Assembly: GCA_021786815.1 (NCBI GenBank) | Contig: JAJYMR010000015.1 | Span: 1 to 13,468, forward strand | Length of the DNA stretch: 13,468 nt | Reading direction: 5' to 3' | Source: Deltaproteobacteria bacterium | GTDB taxonomy: Bacteria; Desulfobacterota; Binatia; Binatales; Binataceae | Shown here: positions 13,199 through 13,468 of the stretch, piece after piece | Layout: each line of letters starts with the position of its first letter | How positions within the stretch are numbered: position 1 is the first letter of the stretch | Made by a program: the position numbers and the translations under genes | Notes under the pieces: model-generated | Told to the model about the DNA's origin: nothing | The model's database searches: none | The model's input: only the letters and a program-made list of their open reading frames with translations

Positions 13199-13468
13199 AT
13201 GGCGACTGAGCAGGATCGCGAGTTCCTGAAACAGCTTGCCGGTTTCAAGCCTCCAGAGAGCGTGGCCGAATTGCGCGCGGCGCTCGATACCTTCGCTCGA
13301 TGCTCAACGCCGATGCGCCCGAAATCGGCGCGCTCGACAAGGATGTCGAGTTGCGTCCCGGACTTGCAGCCGATATCGCGGTTCCCAAAGGCGCCGGGCC
13401 GTTTCCCGTAATCGTTTACCTGCACGGCGGCGGATGGGTTGCGGGAAGCCCGCGTACCCATCGCAAGC
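13199..13468 (+). CDS. Alpha/beta-hydrolase-fold esterase (HSL-like), 3'-truncated, with apparent frameshift
   Basis: The start of a carboxylesterase/lipase of the hormone-sensitive-lipase-like alpha/beta-hydrolase type. ATG 13199 has GGGAGG 8 bases upstream and gives MATEQDREFLKQLAGFKPPE. Near 13291-13294 the homologous reading moves to another frame. It continues MLNADAPEIGALDKDVELRP, then PFPVIVYLHGGGW (oxyanion-hole motif HGGGW, 13423-13437) and VAGSPRTHRK, open to the end of the window. Inserting one base after 13293 would restore D-T-x-R-S-M-L-N. In the uncorrected frame a stop occurs at 13409-13411. The catalytic Ser, Asp and His lie beyond the window. A sequencing or assembly error near a contig end is more likely than a true pseudogene. 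Confidence 0.75.

Noticed and set aside
1..13468. CRISPR arrays, tRNA/rRNA genes, insertion sequences, prophage genes or defence systems
   Set aside because: No periodic repeats, cloverleaf-like segments, transposase or integrase motifs, or known defence domains were found on either strand by eye.

Overview
This looks like one contig of a high-GC, aerobic, proteobacteria-like bacterium. No rRNA, tRNA, CRISPR array, transposase or phage gene is visible. The GC-rich codon usage, the CoA-transferase/thiolase pair, the DUF1330-sulfatase-GST block and the BolA-Grx4 pair fit an environmental, possibly metagenome-assembled genome. A Binatota/Desulfobacterota-like or proteobacterial source is only a guess. 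Both edges look like contig edges. The first 34 bases are a perfect reverse-complement copy of bases 368-401 (a foldback chimera signature), and the last gene is cut off and carries an apparent one-base deletion.

Layout, left to right. (1) 29-2988, plus strand: a 5'-truncated DUF1330 protein, a type I sulfatase-like hydrolase and an extended glutathione S-transferase, closely spaced and each preceded by a Shine-Dalgarno (SD) sequence. This is probably a small catabolic operon. (2) 3184-5094, plus: a large polytopic membrane protein resembling STT3/GT-C glycosyltransferases, behind a good sigma70-like promoter that overlaps a nested inverted repeat. (3) 5067-6957, minus: a type II NADH dehydrogenase-like flavoprotein followed by a CYTH-domain protein, whose end overlaps the end of the membrane protein gene. 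(4) 7077-8267, plus: an unrecognised helical protein with a GTG start and no SD. (5) 8294-8791, minus: a GNAT acetyltransferase. (6) 8912-12616, plus: family III CoA transferase, thiolase, membrane-anchored TlpA-type thioredoxin, BolA and monothiol CGFS glutaredoxin, closed by a strong bidirectional terminator at 12640-12672. (7) 12694-13083, minus: a DoxX membrane protein. (8) 13199-end, plus: the start of an alpha/beta-hydrolase esterase.

How the genes may work together: the CoA transferase and thiolase would activate and cleave acyl-CoA substrates, and NDH-2 would return electrons from NADH to quinone. BolA-Grx4 would support Fe-S cluster trafficking, and TlpA and DoxX would handle thiol and redox homeostasis at the envelope. 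The sulfatase, GST and esterase suggest use of xenobiotic or complex organic substrates. This integration is inference; no single pathway is complete here.

The most interesting non-coding signals are an interleaved pair of inverted repeats just upstream of the NDH-2 start, which could form an H-type pseudoknot, and the nested dyad over the start of transcription of the STT3-like gene. I found no convincing defence system or mobile system.
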